Source: Variibacter sp. (GTDB lineage Bacteria > Pseudomonadota > Alphaproteobacteria > Rhizobiales > Xanthobacteraceae). Taken from it: a stretch of 40,734 bases of DNA. The position numbers were made by a program, and so were the translations under genes. The stretch is from NCBI GenBank assembly GCA_019689555.1, contig JADGHE010000026.1:1-40734 (forward strand), read 5' to 3'. This document shows positions 15,643 to 25,685 of the stretch, piece by piece; position 1 is the first letter of the stretch, and the number at the start of each line of letters is the position of its first letter. The notes beneath the pieces were generated by a model. That model searched no databases and was not told the origin of the DNA. It was given only the letters and a program-made list of their open reading frames with translations.

Positions 15643-17247
15643 TCAAGGCGCCGGCTTCACCGCCATCGCCAGCGTGTTCTGGTCCGTGCGCGGCGTGTAG
15701 GTCAGATCCTTCTTGAAGGCCCAGGTGGTCATCTCGAAATGCAGCGGCACCGCGCCGTAATCCTCCATCGCGGCCTTGCTCGCCTGCGCGAACAGCGCCG
15801 CGCGCTTCTCGTCGTCCACGGTCGCGAGCGCCTGTTCGAGCAGGGCGTCGACCTTGGGGTTGGAGTAGCCGCCGGGGTTGGTGGTGCCCATGCCCTTGTC
15901 GCGGTTGGGCGTTGCGAGCAGCGCCTTGAGCGGCGAGGACATGTCGCCCGAATCCGCGCCCCAGCCCGCGAGCCACAGCCCGAAATCGCGCTTGTTGCGC
16001 CGCGCGAAGAACTGGCTCGAGGTCATGGCATCGACGGACACTTTGAGGCCCACGCGCGTGAGCATCTGCGCCACCGCCTGCGCGATCATCGCGTCGTTGA
16101 CGTAGCGGTCGTTGGGCGTGCCGAGCACGAGCGAGAACCCGTTCGCGTAGCCCGCCTCGGCGAGAAGCTTCTTGGCGCCTTCGATGTCGACCTTGGGCGC
16201 CGTGGCGTCCTTGTTGGCGCCGAACATCGTCGGCGGCAGCATCTCGCCCGCCGCCATGGCGACGCCGCCCATGATGCGCGACACGATCGCCTCGCGGTCG
16301 ATGGCCTTCGAGATCGCCTCGCGCACGCGCTTGTCGCGGAACGGGTTCTTGCCGTTCGTGCCCTCGACGCCGGGCGGCTGGTCGTCGATATAGTCGAAGT
16401 GCAGATAGACGATGCGGTTCGAAAGCCCCTGCACGACCTTGAAGGCGGGGTTGGACTTGATCCGCGGCAGGTCCTGGATCGGCACGTTCTCGATCAGATC
16501 GACGTCGCCCGAAAGCAGCGCCGCGACGCGCGGCCCCGCGCTGGTGATGGGCCGGAAGACCACGCGCTCCCACGGCTGCTTGCCGCCCCAATAGGCGTCG
16601 TTGCGCTCGAAGATGATGCGGTCGCCCTTGGTGAAGCGCACGAGCTTGTAGGGGCCGGTGCCGATCGCCGCCTGGCCGGAATTGAAGGCCTCCGTCTTGG
16701 GAAAGCTTCCGGCGTTCTGGCACTCCTTGCGGTCGAACACGACTTGGCCCGCGCCGTTCGCCTTCGCCGAGAGAATGGCGACGTTGGAAAGCTCCGTCGG
16801 CAGCAGGGGATGCGGCTGCGCCGTCTTGAGGATCAGCGTGTGCGGATCGGGCGCGCTCACCCCGATCACGGCGCGCACATTGATAACGAAGGAGGACGGC
16901 GAATTCTCCACCTTCGGCACGCGGCAGAAGGTGTAGATCACGTCGTTCGCGGTGAAGTCCGACCCGTCGGTGAACTTGACGCCGGGGCGGAGCTTGAACT
17001 CCCAAGTGGCGTCGTCCACCGCCTTCCACGACAGCGCCAGCGCCGGCTTGAGGCGCTGGTTCTCGTCCTGCTCGATCAGTCGATCGTAGATGTGCTTGAG
17101 CAGGGAATTGTTGGGCGTGAGATTGTGGAAATGAGGATCCATGGACGACGGCTCCGCCGACAGCCCGATCCTCAGCTCCTGCGCGCCCGCGGCCGCCGCC
17201 CACAGAGCGGCCAAGGCGGCAACGGCAACTGACCTCGCACCACGCAT
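15643..17247 (-). CDS. Family 5 extracellular solute-binding protein
   Basis: A 534-residue periplasmic binding protein for a peptide/nickel-type ABC importer. A signal peptide covers about residues 1-22 (AVAALAALWAAAAGAQ). The mature protein starts ELRIGLSAEPSSMDPHFHN, then shows LAESWK-like LALSWKAVDDATWEFKLRPGVKF (shown broken: LALSWKAVDD, ATWEFKLRPGVKF) and GTGPYKLVRFTKGDRI. I chose ATG 17247 because GGGAGAG lies eight bases upstream and the signal peptide then starts properly; the frame continues open far upstream, but that is GC bias overlapping argE. The gene diverges from argE, an N-acyl amino-acid deacylase relative, so an acylated amino acid or small peptide is a possible substrate (inference). 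Confidence 0.92.
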   Translation of the reverse strand: MRGARSVAVAALAALWAAAAGAQELRIGLSAEPSSMDPHFHNLTPNNSLLKHIYDRLIEQDENQRLKPALALSWKAVDDATWEFKLRPGVKFTDGSDFTANDVIYTFCRVPKVENSPSSFVINVRAVIGVSAPDPHTLILKTAQPHPLLPTELSNVAILSAKANGAGQVVFDRKECQNAGSFPKTEAFNSGQAAIGTGPYKLVRFTKGDRIIFERNDAYWGGKQPWERVVFRPITSAGPRVAALLSGDVDLIENVPIQDLPRIKSNPAFKVVQGLSNRIVYLHFDYIDDQPPGVEGTNGKNPFRDKRVREAISKAIDREAIVSRIMGGVAMAAGEMLPPTMFGANKDATAPKVDIEGAKKLLAEAGYANGFSLVLGTPNDRYVNDAMIAQAVAQMLTRVGLKVSVDAMTSSQFFARRNKRDFGLWLAGWGADSGDMSSPLKALLATPNRDKGMGTTNPGGYSNPKVDALLEQALATVDDEKRAALFAQASKAAMEDYGAVPLHFEMTTWAFKKDLTYTPRTDQNTLAMAVKPAP

Positions 17248-17298
17248 TGCGCGAACTCTCCCTCTGGGCCAGCCTTGGACCAATCTGAGACTCATGCA

Positions 17299-17315
17299 GG
17301 CTTGCGATGCAAGCC
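17299..17315. promoter_or_regulatory. Palindrome between the ABC operon and argE
   Basis: GGCTTGC and GCAAGCC form a perfect 7-3-7 inverted repeat in the 165-base divergent promoter region, 52 bases before the binding-protein start and about 98 before argE. This is a reasonable operator for a dimeric regulator controlling one or both directions. Confidence 0.4.
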
Positions 17316-17412
17316 CGGCTTCGCGCCAGCAGGCCTTGATCCTGCCGGTTTGCGAGGCATGATGGCCGGGACCTGCGGCCCGGCGGACCGCACGCAGAAG
17401 GACGACGATCGC

Positions 17413-18573
17413 GTGACCGAAGTCGGCGCGGCAACGAAGGTTCTGGCGTCGCTGGTGGCGTTCGACACCACCAGCCGCAACTCGAACCTGCCCCTTATCG
17501 AGTGGGTCGAGGCCTATCTCGCCGCGCTTGGGGTCTCGGGCGAGCGCATTCCCGACCCCGGCGGCGCCAAGTCCAACCTGTGGGTCACGATCGGCCCGCC
17601 CGATACGCCCGGCTACATCCTGTCCGGGCATACCGACGTGGTGCCCGTGGACGGCCAGTCCTGGACCAGCGACCCGTTCCGCCTCACGGCGCGCGACGGC
17701 CGGCTCTACGGGCGCGGCACGGCCGACATGAAGGGCTTCGTCGCCTGCTGCCTCGCGGCGGTGCCGGACATGCTCAAGCGGCGGCTGCGGCGCCCCATCC
17801 ACCTCGCGCTGTCCTATGACGAGGAGGTCGGCTGCCTCGGCGTGCGCCCCATGATCGAAAGGATCAAGCAGGCGCCGGCGCGGCCGCTCGCCTGCTTCGT
17901 CGGCGAGCCGACGGGCATGGAGGTCGTGATCGGCCACAAGAGTAAGCGCTCCTACTGGGTCACGGTGCGCGGGCGCAGCTGCCACTCCTCGCTCGCGCCC
18001 CAGGGCGTGAACGCGGTGGAATATGCGGCGCGGCTGATCGTGAAGATTCGCGAGATCGCCGACCGCCTGCGGCGGGACGGGGCGCGGGACCCGCTCTACG
18101 ACGTCCCGTTCACGACGGGCCACACCGGAAGCGTCGAAGGCGGCATCGCGCTCAACGTGGTGCCCGATCTGTGCCGGTTCGTGTTCGAGTTCCGCGCGAT
18201 TGCGGCGGACGACCCGAACGCGCTGGGCGAAGAGGTCGAGGCCTATGCGCGCGAGGTGCTGGAGCCGGAGATGCGGGCGGTCGCCCCCGAGGCCGGCATC
18301 GCGTTCGATGCGCGGCCCTATCAGGCGGGGCTCGACACCGATCCCGCGGCCGAGGTGGTCGCGCTGGCGAAGCGGCTCGCCGGATGCAATCGCCACGGCA
18401 AGGTCGCCTTCGGCACCGAGGCCGGCCTCTTCCAGGCCGCGGGCATTCCCAGCGTCGTCATCGGGCCGGGGTCGATCGACCAGGCGCACAAAGCCGACGA
18501 ATTCGTCGCCGTGGACGAGCTCGCGCGCTGCTGCGCCTTCATCGACGGTCTGATCGAGCATTGCGCGGCATGA
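17413..18573 (+). CDS. argE: Acetylornithine deacetylase (M20 family)
   Basis: A 386-residue M20 metallopeptidase-family enzyme, ArgE subfamily, predicted to remove acetyl from N2-acetylornithine in arginine synthesis. The two-zinc site is visible: [11 protein letters not shown] (His and Asp ligands, about residue 75), RGTADMKGF (bridging Asp), YDEEVGCLG (catalytic and ligand Glu pair) and DQAHKADEF (C-terminal His). The early block [17 protein letters not shown] is an ArgE signature. GTG 17413 has AAGGA ten bases upstream and gives the family length; an ATG at 17359 would add 18 unconserved residues. Because it diverges from a peptide ABC importer, hydrolysis of an imported N-acyl amino acid is an alternative. 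It overlaps the next gene by four bases. Confidence 0.87.
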   Translation: MTEVGAATKVLASLVAFDTTSRNSNLPLIEWVEAYLAALGVSGERIPDPGGAKSNLWVTIGPPDTPGYILSGHTDVVPVDGQSWTSDPFRLTARDGRLYGRGTADMKGFVACCLAAVPDMLKRRLRRPIHLALSYDEEVGCLGVRPMIERIKQAPARPLACFVGEPTGMEVVIGHKSKRSYWVTVRGRSCHSSLAPQGVNAVEYAARLIVKIREIADRLRRDGARDPLYDVPFTTGHTGSVEGGIALNVVPDLCRFVFEFRAIAADDPNALGEEVEAYAREVLEPEMRAVAPEAGIAFDARPYQAGLDTDPAAEVVALAKRLAGCNRHGKVAFGTEAGLFQAAGIPSVVIGPGSIDQAHKADEFVAVDELARCCAFIDGLIEHCAA

Positions 18574-19286
18574 GCGGAAACGAGCCCGAGCGGCCGCCGG
18601 CGCGCGGCTTCGACCATGTCGAGACCTGGGTCTTCGACCTCGACAACACGCTGTATCCGCATCACCTGAATCTCTGGCAGCAGGTGGACGCGCGAATCCG
18701 CGACTACATCGCCGACTTTCTCAAGGTGACGCACGAGGAAGCCTTCCGCCTGCAGAAAGACTACTACCGGCGCTACGGCACCTCGATGCGCGGGCTCATG
18801 ATCGAGCACGGCATGAGCCCGGACGCGTTTCTCGAATACGTCCACGAGATCGACCATTCGCCGCTCGAGCCCAACCCGGCGCTGGGCGCGGCGATCGAGG
18901 CGCTGCCCGGGCGCAAGCTCATTCTCACCAACGGCACGCGCAAGCACGCCGACGCCGTGATGCGCCGGCTCGCGATCGACGCGCATTTCGAGGACGTGTT
19001 CGACATCGTGGCGGCCGAACTCGAGCCGAAGCCCTCGCCGCAGACCTACGCGCGGTTTCTCGAGCGGCACGGCGTCGAGCCCACGCGGGCGGCGATGTTC
19101 GAGGACCTCGCCCGCAATCTCGACGTGCCCCACAGGCTCGGGATGACGACCGTTCTCGTGGTCCCGGAAAAGACGCGGGAGGTCTTTCGCGAAGGCTGGG
19201 AGCTCGAGGGGCGCGACGCGCCCCATGTCGATTACGTCACCGACGATCTCGTCGCCTTCCTCACCGGCATCACGGCCCGCCGGTAG
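18570..19286 (+). CDS. Pyrimidine 5'-nucleotidase (HAD superfamily)
   Basis: A 238-residue HAD hydrolase of the SDT1/pyrimidine 5'-nucleotidase subgroup. Motif I is [10 protein letters not shown] (about residues 21-30), motif II LILTNGT, and the later motifs are the Lys of [11 protein letters not shown] and [11 protein letters not shown]. The cap domain carries the [13 protein letters not shown] pattern seen in this subgroup. Such enzymes dephosphorylate UMP, CMP or related pyrimidine nucleotides; some act on other small phosphates, so the substrate is inferred. The ATG overlaps the argE stop (ATGA), so the two are translationally coupled. Confidence 0.87.
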   Translation: MSGNEPERPPARGFDHVETWVFDLDNTLYPHHLNLWQQVDARIRDYIADFLKVTHEEAFRLQKDYYRRYGTSMRGLMIEHGMSPDAFLEYVHEIDHSPLEPNPALGAAIEALPGRKLILTNGTRKHADAVMRRLAIDAHFEDVFDIVAAELEPKPSPQTYARFLERHGVEPTRAAMFEDLARNLDVPHRLGMTTVLVVPEKTREVFREGWELEGRDAPHVDYVTDDLVAFLTGITARR

Positions 19287-19291
19287 CGGCC

Positions 19292-19924
19292 TCACGCGCC
19301 GGGAACGATCTGCGCGACGAACTGCGCAAGCCCCACCCCGGCGACGCCGGCGCCGAGAAGGCGCGCCGCCGCAAGCTCGCCGGGCGCCCGGTCGAGGGCG
19401 AGCCGCCCGACCAGCATGACGCCGAGCGCCATCGCGGCCTGCACCACCGCAAGGCCGGTGAGATAGGCCAACAGCGGCGCGGGCTCGGCACCCACGATCG
19501 ACTCGCCGAGCGCATAGCCGTGGAGCGCGCCCGTGACCGCAAACAGCGCGAGCGCGAGCGACGCCGGCATTCCCGCGCGCCGCACGAGCGCGGCTCCGAG
19601 CGCGACGACCGAGAGGGCGACCAGCGCCTCCGCCGCGGGCACCGTCGCGCCCTCGAGGTGCACGGCGACGCCGAGCATCATCGCCAGCACATAGCCGAGG
19701 GCGAGAAGCGCGCCGGCCCGGTGCAGCGCGGCGAGGCAGCCGACCGCGACGACGGCCGCGAGATGGTCGAGCCCGATGATCGGGTGGCCCAAGCCCGACA
19801 GCAATCCCTCGACGAAGCTGCCCGGAAGCTTGCCGCCCATCACGTGATGCGCGGCCGCCGGCCCCGCCGAGACGCAAATCGCGCCGGCAGGGACGAGCAC
19901 CAGGCGCCGGAGTTTGGAAAACAT
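19292..19924 (-). CDS. HupE/UreJ-type membrane protein
   Basis: A 210-residue polytopic membrane protein of the HupE/UreJ family, whose members move nickel or cobalt across the inner membrane. It has a signal-like N-terminus ending [11 protein letters not shown], placing His residues at the mature end. The metal-binding family block [18 protein letters not shown] follows at about residues 45-62, with five or six membrane segments and the second family block [18 protein letters not shown] precedes the ATG. No hydrogenase or urease gene lies nearby, so it probably serves general nickel or cobalt uptake. It converges with the nucleotidase gene and diverges from dapD. Confidence 0.85.
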   Translation of the reverse strand: MFSKLRRLVLVPAGAICVSAGPAAAHHVMGGKLPGSFVEGLLSGLGHPIIGLDHLAAVVAVGCLAALHRAGALLALGYVLAMMLGVAVHLEGATVPAAEALVALSVVALGAALVRRAGMPASLALALFAVTGALHGYALGESIVGAEPAPLLAYLTGLAVVQAAMALGVMLVGRLALDRAPGELAAARLLGAGVAGVGLAQFVAQIVPGA

Positions 19925-20095
19925 GCGGGCCCCCCTTGGTCGTGCAAAACCGCCGAGGATTGTATCGAAACGGGCCGACCTGTCGAATCGCGGCCGGCGC
20001 CGCCGGCCCCTCGTCCGCGCGCCGCCCGGGCGGCGCGGTTGACAAACGGGCACGCGCTTCGCGACATGAGCGGGCTCGCTCCAACGGGGACTGCC

Positions 20096-20941
<846 letters not shown>

Positions 20942-21255
20942 GGCGCGGCACGACGCCGCCGCCTTTTCAGGTGGACGAATCGGGACGCCCCCTTGCGGAG
21001 GCCGGCAAGGTGCAATGGCGTTCCGAGGGCCGGACCCGCTCGCCGCGGCGGCGTGACGGCGGCGGGGCGGCGCAAGGCTTGCGCCGTCTTTCGCCCGTGA
21101 CATCGTTTGACGAAACGGCCGCCTGCCCGCTAGAGCAGCCCTCGATCGGGTTCGCTCCGACAGCAAATCCGACGGGCCGCGGGGGGCAGCGGATGATGCC
21201 GCGCAGCGGCAGCGCCGTTTTGCGCCCGTCCCGGCCGTGGTCGAGGGCCGCGAGA
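20942..21255. other. Gap between dapD and dapE
   Basis: These 314 bases hold no frame with recognisable protein character. The only structure I see is the hairpin at 21068-21086, listed separately. An isolated promoter for dapE may lie in the following ~170 bases, but I cannot point to clear -35 and -10 elements. Confidence 0.5.
21068..21086 (+). terminator. Hairpin after dapD, possible terminator
   Basis: CGGCGCA and TGCGCCG form a 7-base-pair stem with a five-base loop, followed by TCTTTC. The T tract is short and interrupted, and the hairpin is 127 bases past the dapD stop, so it may end dapD transcription only partly before dapE. Confidence 0.4.
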
Positions 21256-22419
21256 ATGGAGAGCATCAACGATCCCGTCGCGCTCGCAGCGGCTTTGATC
21301 CGTTGCCCTTCGGTCACGCCGCAGGAGGGCGGCGCGCTTGCGTTGTTGGCGCAGGTGCTCACGCGCGCCGGGTTCGAGGTGGAGCGGCCCACCTTCTCGG
21401 AAGCGGGCACGCCGGACGTCGAGAACCTGTTCGCCCGCATCGGGCGCGGCGCGCCGCATTTCGTCTTCGCGGGCCATACGGACGTCGTGCCGCCCGGCGA
21501 CGAGGCGGCCTGGACGCATCCGCCGTTCGGCGGGGAGCTGCACGGCGGCGCGCTCTACGGCCGCGGCGCCGTCGACATGAAAGGGGCGATCGCAAGTTTC
21601 GTCGCCGCGGCGGCCGGGCACCTCTCGGCCCATGGCGGGCGGCCCCGCGGCACGCTCTCGCTCCTCATCACCGGCGACGAGGAGGGGCCGGGCATCAACG
21701 GCACGGCCAAGCTGCTCGCCTGGGCCAAGGCGCGGGGCGAGAAATTCGACCATTGCCTCCTCGGCGAGCCGACCAACCCGGAACGCCTCGGCGACGCGAT
21801 CAAGATCGGCCGGCGCGGCTCGCTCTCCGGCACGCTCATCGTCACCGGCAAGCAGGGCCACGTCGCTTATCCGCATCTTGCGGACAATCCGATCCGCTAT
21901 CTCGTGCGCATCATGTCCGAGCTGATGAGCGAAACGCTCGACTACGGCACGGAGCATTTCGACCCGTCCCATCTCGAATTCACCTCGGTCGACGTCGGCA
22001 ACCGCGCGGTCAACGTGATCCCGGCGCAGGCGCGCGCCCGCTTCAACATCCGCTTCAACGACCGCCATACCCAGAGCTCGCTCAAGAGCTGGCTCGAAAC
22101 CCGCTGCGCCCAGGCCGCGCGCGGCGACGTGACGTGGGAAATCGAATATGCGCAGGGCAATTCCGAGGCCTTCCTCACGCAGCCGGGGCGCTTCGTCGAC
22201 CTCGTCGCGGACGCGATCGTTGCGGTGACCGGGCGCAAGCCGGGACTGTCCACCTCCGGCGGCACCTCGGACGCGCGCTTCATCAAGGACTACTGCCCGG
22301 TGGTCGAGTTCGGTCTCGTGGGCCGGACCATGCATCAGGTGGACGAGCACGTCTCGACCGCCGATCTCATCGCGCTCACCGCCATCTATCGCGGCATTCT
22401 CGACCGCTATTTCGCGTGA
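21256..22419 (+). CDS. dapE: Succinyl-diaminopimelate desuccinylase DapE
   Basis: A 387-residue di-zinc M20 hydrolase that cleaves N-succinyl-LL-diaminopimelate to LL-diaminopimelate and succinate, two steps after DapD. Zinc ligands and catalytic residues are in [11 protein letters not shown] (His, Asp), [10 protein letters not shown] (bridging Asp), [13 protein letters not shown] (Glu pair), the Glu of LLGEPTN and RTMHQVDE (His). NIRFNDRHT and GGTSDARFI are DapE signatures that separate it from ArgE. GAGGG precedes the ATG. The pairing with dapD supports the assignment. Confidence 0.97.
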   Translation: MESINDPVALAAALIRCPSVTPQEGGALALLAQVLTRAGFEVERPTFSEAGTPDVENLFARIGRGAPHFVFAGHTDVVPPGDEAAWTHPPFGGELHGGALYGRGAVDMKGAIASFVAAAAGHLSAHGGRPRGTLSLLITGDEEGPGINGTAKLLAWAKARGEKFDHCLLGEPTNPERLGDAIKIGRRGSLSGTLIVTGKQGHVAYPHLADNPIRYLVRIMSELMSETLDYGTEHFDPSHLEFTSVDVGNRAVNVIPAQARARFNIRFNDRHTQSSLKSWLETRCAQAARGDVTWEIEYAQGNSEAFLTQPGRFVDLVADAIVAVTGRKPGLSTSGGTSDARFIKDYCPVVEFGLVGRTMHQVDEHVSTADLIALTAIYRGILDRYFA

Positions 22420-22508
22420 TCACGGCGCCGGGCGTGCGGCTGCGCCCCCGCGCTTCGCGCCGCAACCGCTGGCGGACGCTTCTCGGATCCCGATCTCAGG
22501 TCCCGATT

Positions 22509-23216
22509 TTACACGCCGAGCTTCGCCGCGAGGTCCTCGAGGCTCGAGGCGGCGTAGTCCACGGGGACCGTCGGCGCAGCCTCGCCGCGGCCCGGCCCGT
22601 ACTCGTCGGCGCGCGCGATGTGCGCCGTGCGCACGCCGAGCGCGGAGGCCGCCGCAAGGTCGCTGCTGTGGGCGGCGACCATCATGCATCGGCCGGGCGT
22701 GAGGTTGAAGGCTTCGACCGCGGCGAGATAGACGCGCGGCTTCGGCTTGAAGTCACCGGCGATGTCCGCGCCGAGGATCGCGTCCCACCACAGGTCGTTC
22801 CGGCGCGCGAGATCGACCATGAGCGCGATATTGCCGTTCGAGCACGGCGCGAGCAGGAATTTTTCGCGCAGCCGGCGCAGGCCCGCGGGCACGTCCGGCC
22901 AGGCGTCGAGCCGGTGCCAGGCGAGATTGAGATGTTCGAGAGTCGCCTCGGGCAGCGGACCGATGCCGAACTTCGGCATGATGCGCTCGAGATTGCGCCG
23001 GTGCAGCACGTCGAGCTTGCTGAAGGGCGCCCGGCCGGCGCGCACCTCCTCCATGGAGGGCTGGTATTCCGCGCGCCAGGCGTCCGCGAAGGCAAACCAG
23101 TCGAGCTTGTAGCCCAGGGGCTCCAGAATTGCCTGCGATTCCCGGGCGATCGAGCTGCGCCAGTCCATCAACGTGCCGAACACGTCGAAGAACAGCGCCT
23201 TCACGGCCTCTGCCAC
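22509..23216 (-). CDS. Haloacid dehalogenase-like hydrolase, type II
   Basis: A 235-residue HAD protein of the L-2-haloacid dehalogenase subfamily. Motif I FFDVFGTLMDWRSS (about residues 9-22) has the nucleophile Asp and the Phe-Gly-Thr pattern of type II dehalogenases. LAPCSNGNIALM is motif II, and FKPKPRVYLAA carries the conserved Lys; HSSDLAAASALGVRTAHIAR (shown to its end) is the C-terminal block. The start is GTG 23216 with GAGG seven bases upstream. Many relatives lack dehalogenase activity and act as phosphatases or have unknown substrates, so the reaction is uncertain. It is encoded 91 bases downstream of the tRNA-Gly gene on the same strand. Confidence 0.85.
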   Translation of the reverse strand: MAEAVKALFFDVFGTLMDWRSSIARESQAILEPLGYKLDWFAFADAWRAEYQPSMEEVRAGRAPFSKLDVLHRRNLERIMPKFGIGPLPEATLEHLNLAWHRLDAWPDVPAGLRRLREKFLLAPCSNGNIALMVDLARRNDLWWDAILGADIAGDFKPKPRVYLAAVEAFNLTPGRCMMVAAHSSDLAAASALGVRTAHIARADEYGPGRGEAAPTVPVDYAASSLEDLAAKLGV

Positions 23217-23307
23217 GGTCTACCTCTTTTCTGATCTTTCAGCCGGCCCGCGCGGCACCCCGGCGGTCTTCTCCGCCGCGCAGACGATGCGCCCTCGCGT
23301 GAGAGGC

Positions 23308-23382
23308 TGGAGCGGGCGATGGGAATCGAACCCACGACATACAGCTTGGGAAGCTGTCGTTCTACCACTGAACTACGCCCGC
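23308..23382 (-). tRNA. tRNA-Gly (anticodon CCC)
   Basis: The minus strand folds as a full cloverleaf: acceptor stem GCGGGCG with CGCCCGC, D arm GTTCAGTGGTAGAAC, anticodon stem ACAGC/GCTGT around the loop TTCCCAA, and T arm GTGGG-TTCGATT-CCCAT. The loop gives anticodon CCC, reading GGG. The discriminator is T and the 3' CCA is encoded. Confidence 0.97.
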
Positions 23383-23670
23383 GTGCCGCCTGTGCGGTCC
23401 TTGCCTGTCTGCAGTCTCCCGACCGGCCGGACACCGGAATGCGAACAGCGCCGTGAAGATAGTCCGGGCGCCCTGTGGACTGCAACGGGGAAGCGCCAGA
23501 GAGCTGGTGAAAGGAGCCGTCCTGTGAAAGCTCGCCCCTGCCCCGCGCGCCGGAGTGGCCGCTTCCCACCGCTGCCCCCGCGCCCCCGGCGCGCACCGCC
23601 CATGACGGGAACGCGCGCGGACCGGCCCCGCGCCCTTGCCTGCGCCGGCGGCGCGGCGCAAAGCTTTCGC

Positions 23671-24327
23671 ATGTGCAACCTCTACTCCGTCACCAAGAGC
23701 CAGGAGGCGATCCGCCGCTGGTTCGCCGTCCGCCATGACCGGACCGGCAACCTGCCGCCGTTGCCCGGCATCTACCCGGACAGCCCGGCGCCCGTCGTCC
23801 GCGCCGCGGAGGGCGGGCGCGAGCTGCTGATGATGCGGTGGGGGTTTCCCCCGCCTCCGAACCTCGGCAAGCGGCCGGTCACCAACATCCGCAATCCGGC
23901 CTCGCCCTACTGGCGCGATTGGCTCGGGCCGCGGTTCCGCTGCCTTGTTCCGGCGACCTCGTTCTGCGAATGGACCGACACGCCGCCGAAGGTCCCTCAC
24001 TGGTTCGCGCTCGACGAGAGCCGGCCGCTGTTCGCCTTCGCGGGCCTGTGGCGGCCGTGGACGGGAGTGCGCGGCCCGAAGTGCGAGCCGGTCGCCGGCG
24101 AGCACCTCCTGTTCGCGTTTTTGACCACCGAAGCGAACGCCGCGGTGAAGCCCATCCACGCCGAGGCGATGCCGGTCGTGCTCACCACGCCCGAGGCGTG
24201 CGAGACGTGGCTCACGGCGCCGCCCGACGTGGCCTTGAAGCTGCAGCGGCCGCTGCCGCCCGAGGCCTTGAAGATCGTGGCGCGGGGCGAAAGGACCGAC
24301 GACGAGACCCCGGCCCTGCTGCCGTAG
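23671..24327 (+). CDS. SRAP-family protein (HMCES/YedK)
   Basis: A 218-residue SOS-response-associated-peptidase domain protein. Family members form a stable thiazolidine DNA-protein crosslink with abasic sites in single-stranded DNA, shielding them from breakage. The reactive Cys is residue 2 (MCNLYSVT) and becomes N-terminal after Met removal. The other active-site residues are visible: Asn72 (VTNIRN), Glu100 (FCEW) and His163 (IHAEAMP). The last motif has one more residue than the common HxRMP form. The start at ATG 23671 is fixed by the need for Cys2; the frame is open upstream only by GC bias. Confidence 0.94.
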   Translation: MCNLYSVTKSQEAIRRWFAVRHDRTGNLPPLPGIYPDSPAPVVRAAEGGRELLMMRWGFPPPPNLGKRPVTNIRNPASPYWRDWLGPRFRCLVPATSFCEWTDTPPKVPHWFALDESRPLFAFAGLWRPWTGVRGPKCEPVAGEHLLFAFLTTEANAAVKPIHAEAMPVVLTTPEACETWLTAPPDVALKLQRPLPPEALKIVARGERTDDETPALLP

Positions 24328-24361
24328 GCATCCGTGGCGGGCGCCGGGGCGGCATCGCCCG

Positions 24362-25498
24362 TCAGGCGCGGAAGTGTTTTGAGAGCTTGAGCCCCTGCGC
24401 CTGGTAGTTCGAGCCGATGCCCTGCCCGTAGAGCCGCTCCGGCCGCGCCAGCATGCGCTCGTAGATCAGCCGGCCGACGATCTGCCCGTGCTCGAGCACG
24501 AACGGCACCTCGTGCGAGCGCACCTCGAGCACGGCGCGCGCGCCGCGCCCGCCCGCGCCCGCATAGCCGAAGCCGGGGTCGAAGAAGCCGGCATAGTGGA
24601 CGCGGAACTCGCCCACCATGGGGTCGAACGGCACCATCTCGGCCGCATAGTCCGGCGGGACCTGGACCGCCTCCTTGGACGCCAGGATGTAGAACTCGTT
24701 GGGGTCGAGGATCAGCGAGCGGCTCGGGTGCGGGGCAATCGGCTCCCAGAACTCGGCGATGTCGAAGGCGCCGCGCCGGTCGATGTCGATCACGCCCGTG
24801 TGGCGCTTGGCGCGGTAGCCGACGGGGCCGGACAGGTTCGCCCCCGAGAGATCGACGCTGACCGCCACGCCCGCCCGCACGTCCGCCTCGGGGTCGTCCA
24901 CGAGCCGCTCGCGGGCGTTGAGGGCGGACAATTCGCGGCCGTCGAGCACCGCCTCGCCGCGCCGGAAGCGGATCTGCGACAGGCGCGAGCCTTCGCGCAC
25001 CAGCACCGGAAAGGTCCGCGGACTGATTTCGGCGTAGAGCGGCCCCGCATAACCCGCGCCGATCTGGTCGAACGCGCGCCCGTAGTCGGCGATCACGCGC
25101 GTGAAAACGTCGAGCCGGCCGGTCGAGCTCTTCGGGTTGGTCGAGCCGACGATGTCCGGCGGCAGCGCCAGCTCCTCCAAAAGCGGCACGATGTACACGC
25201 AGCCGGTCTCGAGCACCGCGCCGCCCGTGAGCTTGATCTCGTGCAGGGCCAGCCGCGCGATGCGGTCCGCGACCGTGCTGCGCGGACCCGGCAGGAAGCT
25301 CGCGCGCACACGATAGGCGATCGGCCCCAGCCGCAGGTCGAGGCTCGCCGGCTGGATCTGGTCGGCGGCGAAGGGGACGGCGGCGCGGATGCCGCCGCTC
25401 TCGGCCAGCGCCGCGATCATCCGGTCGGGCAGGATGCCCTCACCGGCCGCCGCGTACTCCGGCGAAAGGGCTGACAGGGGGCTCGCTGCGGGGCTCAT
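24362..25498 (-). CDS. dcd: 2'-deoxycytidine 5'-triphosphate deaminase, long form
   Basis: A 378-residue enzyme converting dCTP to dUTP for thymidylate synthesis. It is about twice the length of E. coli Dcd (193 residues) and belongs to the alphaproteobacterial two-domain type. The first half has DQIQPASLDLRLGPIAYRVR, the core NPKSSTGRLDVFTRVIADYG and GYAGPLYAEISPRTFPVLV. The second half repeats the fold: NEFYILASKEAVQVPPDYAAEM, GFFDPGFGY and HGQIVGRLIYERM. The C-terminal SNYQAQGLKLSKHF resembles the mobile lid. Whether both halves are catalytic cannot be seen; the first half has the fuller motif. It converges with the SRAP gene. Confidence 0.9.
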   Translation of the reverse strand: MSPAASPLSALSPEYAAAGEGILPDRMIAALAESGGIRAAVPFAADQIQPASLDLRLGPIAYRVRASFLPGPRSTVADRIARLALHEIKLTGGAVLETGCVYIVPLLEELALPPDIVGSTNPKSSTGRLDVFTRVIADYGRAFDQIGAGYAGPLYAEISPRTFPVLVREGSRLSQIRFRRGEAVLDGRELSALNARERLVDDPEADVRAGVAVSVDLSGANLSGPVGYRAKRHTGVIDIDRRGAFDIAEFWEPIAPHPSRSLILDPNEFYILASKEAVQVPPDYAAEMVPFDPMVGEFRVHYAGFFDPGFGYAGAGGRGARAVLEVRSHEVPFVLEHGQIVGRLIYERMLARPERLYGQGIGSNYQAQGLKLSKHFRA

Positions 25499-25651
25499 CG
25501 ACCAACGGGGCTTGCGGGGTGACGGCGCATGTCTTGCTCCTGCGGCCGCCGCCGAAGGGGCGCGGGCCGCTTCAGAGGCTTTCGCCCAACCTACACCGCA
25601 TTGCGGAACAGGGCGCGCGCGGCGGGCCGGCCGTCCACGCTTTTGTTGCTC

Positions 25652-25673
25652 GGCCGCCCGCCGGCGGACGGCC
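25652..25673 (-). terminator. Stem-loop at the end of the opgC-SGNH operon
   Basis: A near-perfect 22-base inverted repeat, GGCCGCCCGCC against GGCGGACGGCC with one mismatched pair, starts 12 bases past the stop of the last SGNH gene. No T run follows, so it is a weak intrinsic terminator or an mRNA 3'-end hairpin. Confidence 0.4.
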
Positions 25674-25685
25674 CAAGGCCCGATC

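Noticed and set aside
17248-18561. N-terminal extension of the binding-protein frame across argE
   Set aside because: The extension is antisense to argE and lacks any motif; the signal peptide at 17247 with its ribosome site marks the true start.
23173-23670. Upstream extension of the SRAP frame through the tRNA region
   Set aside because: The catalytic Cys must be residue 2, and the extension runs antisense across the tRNA-Gly gene.
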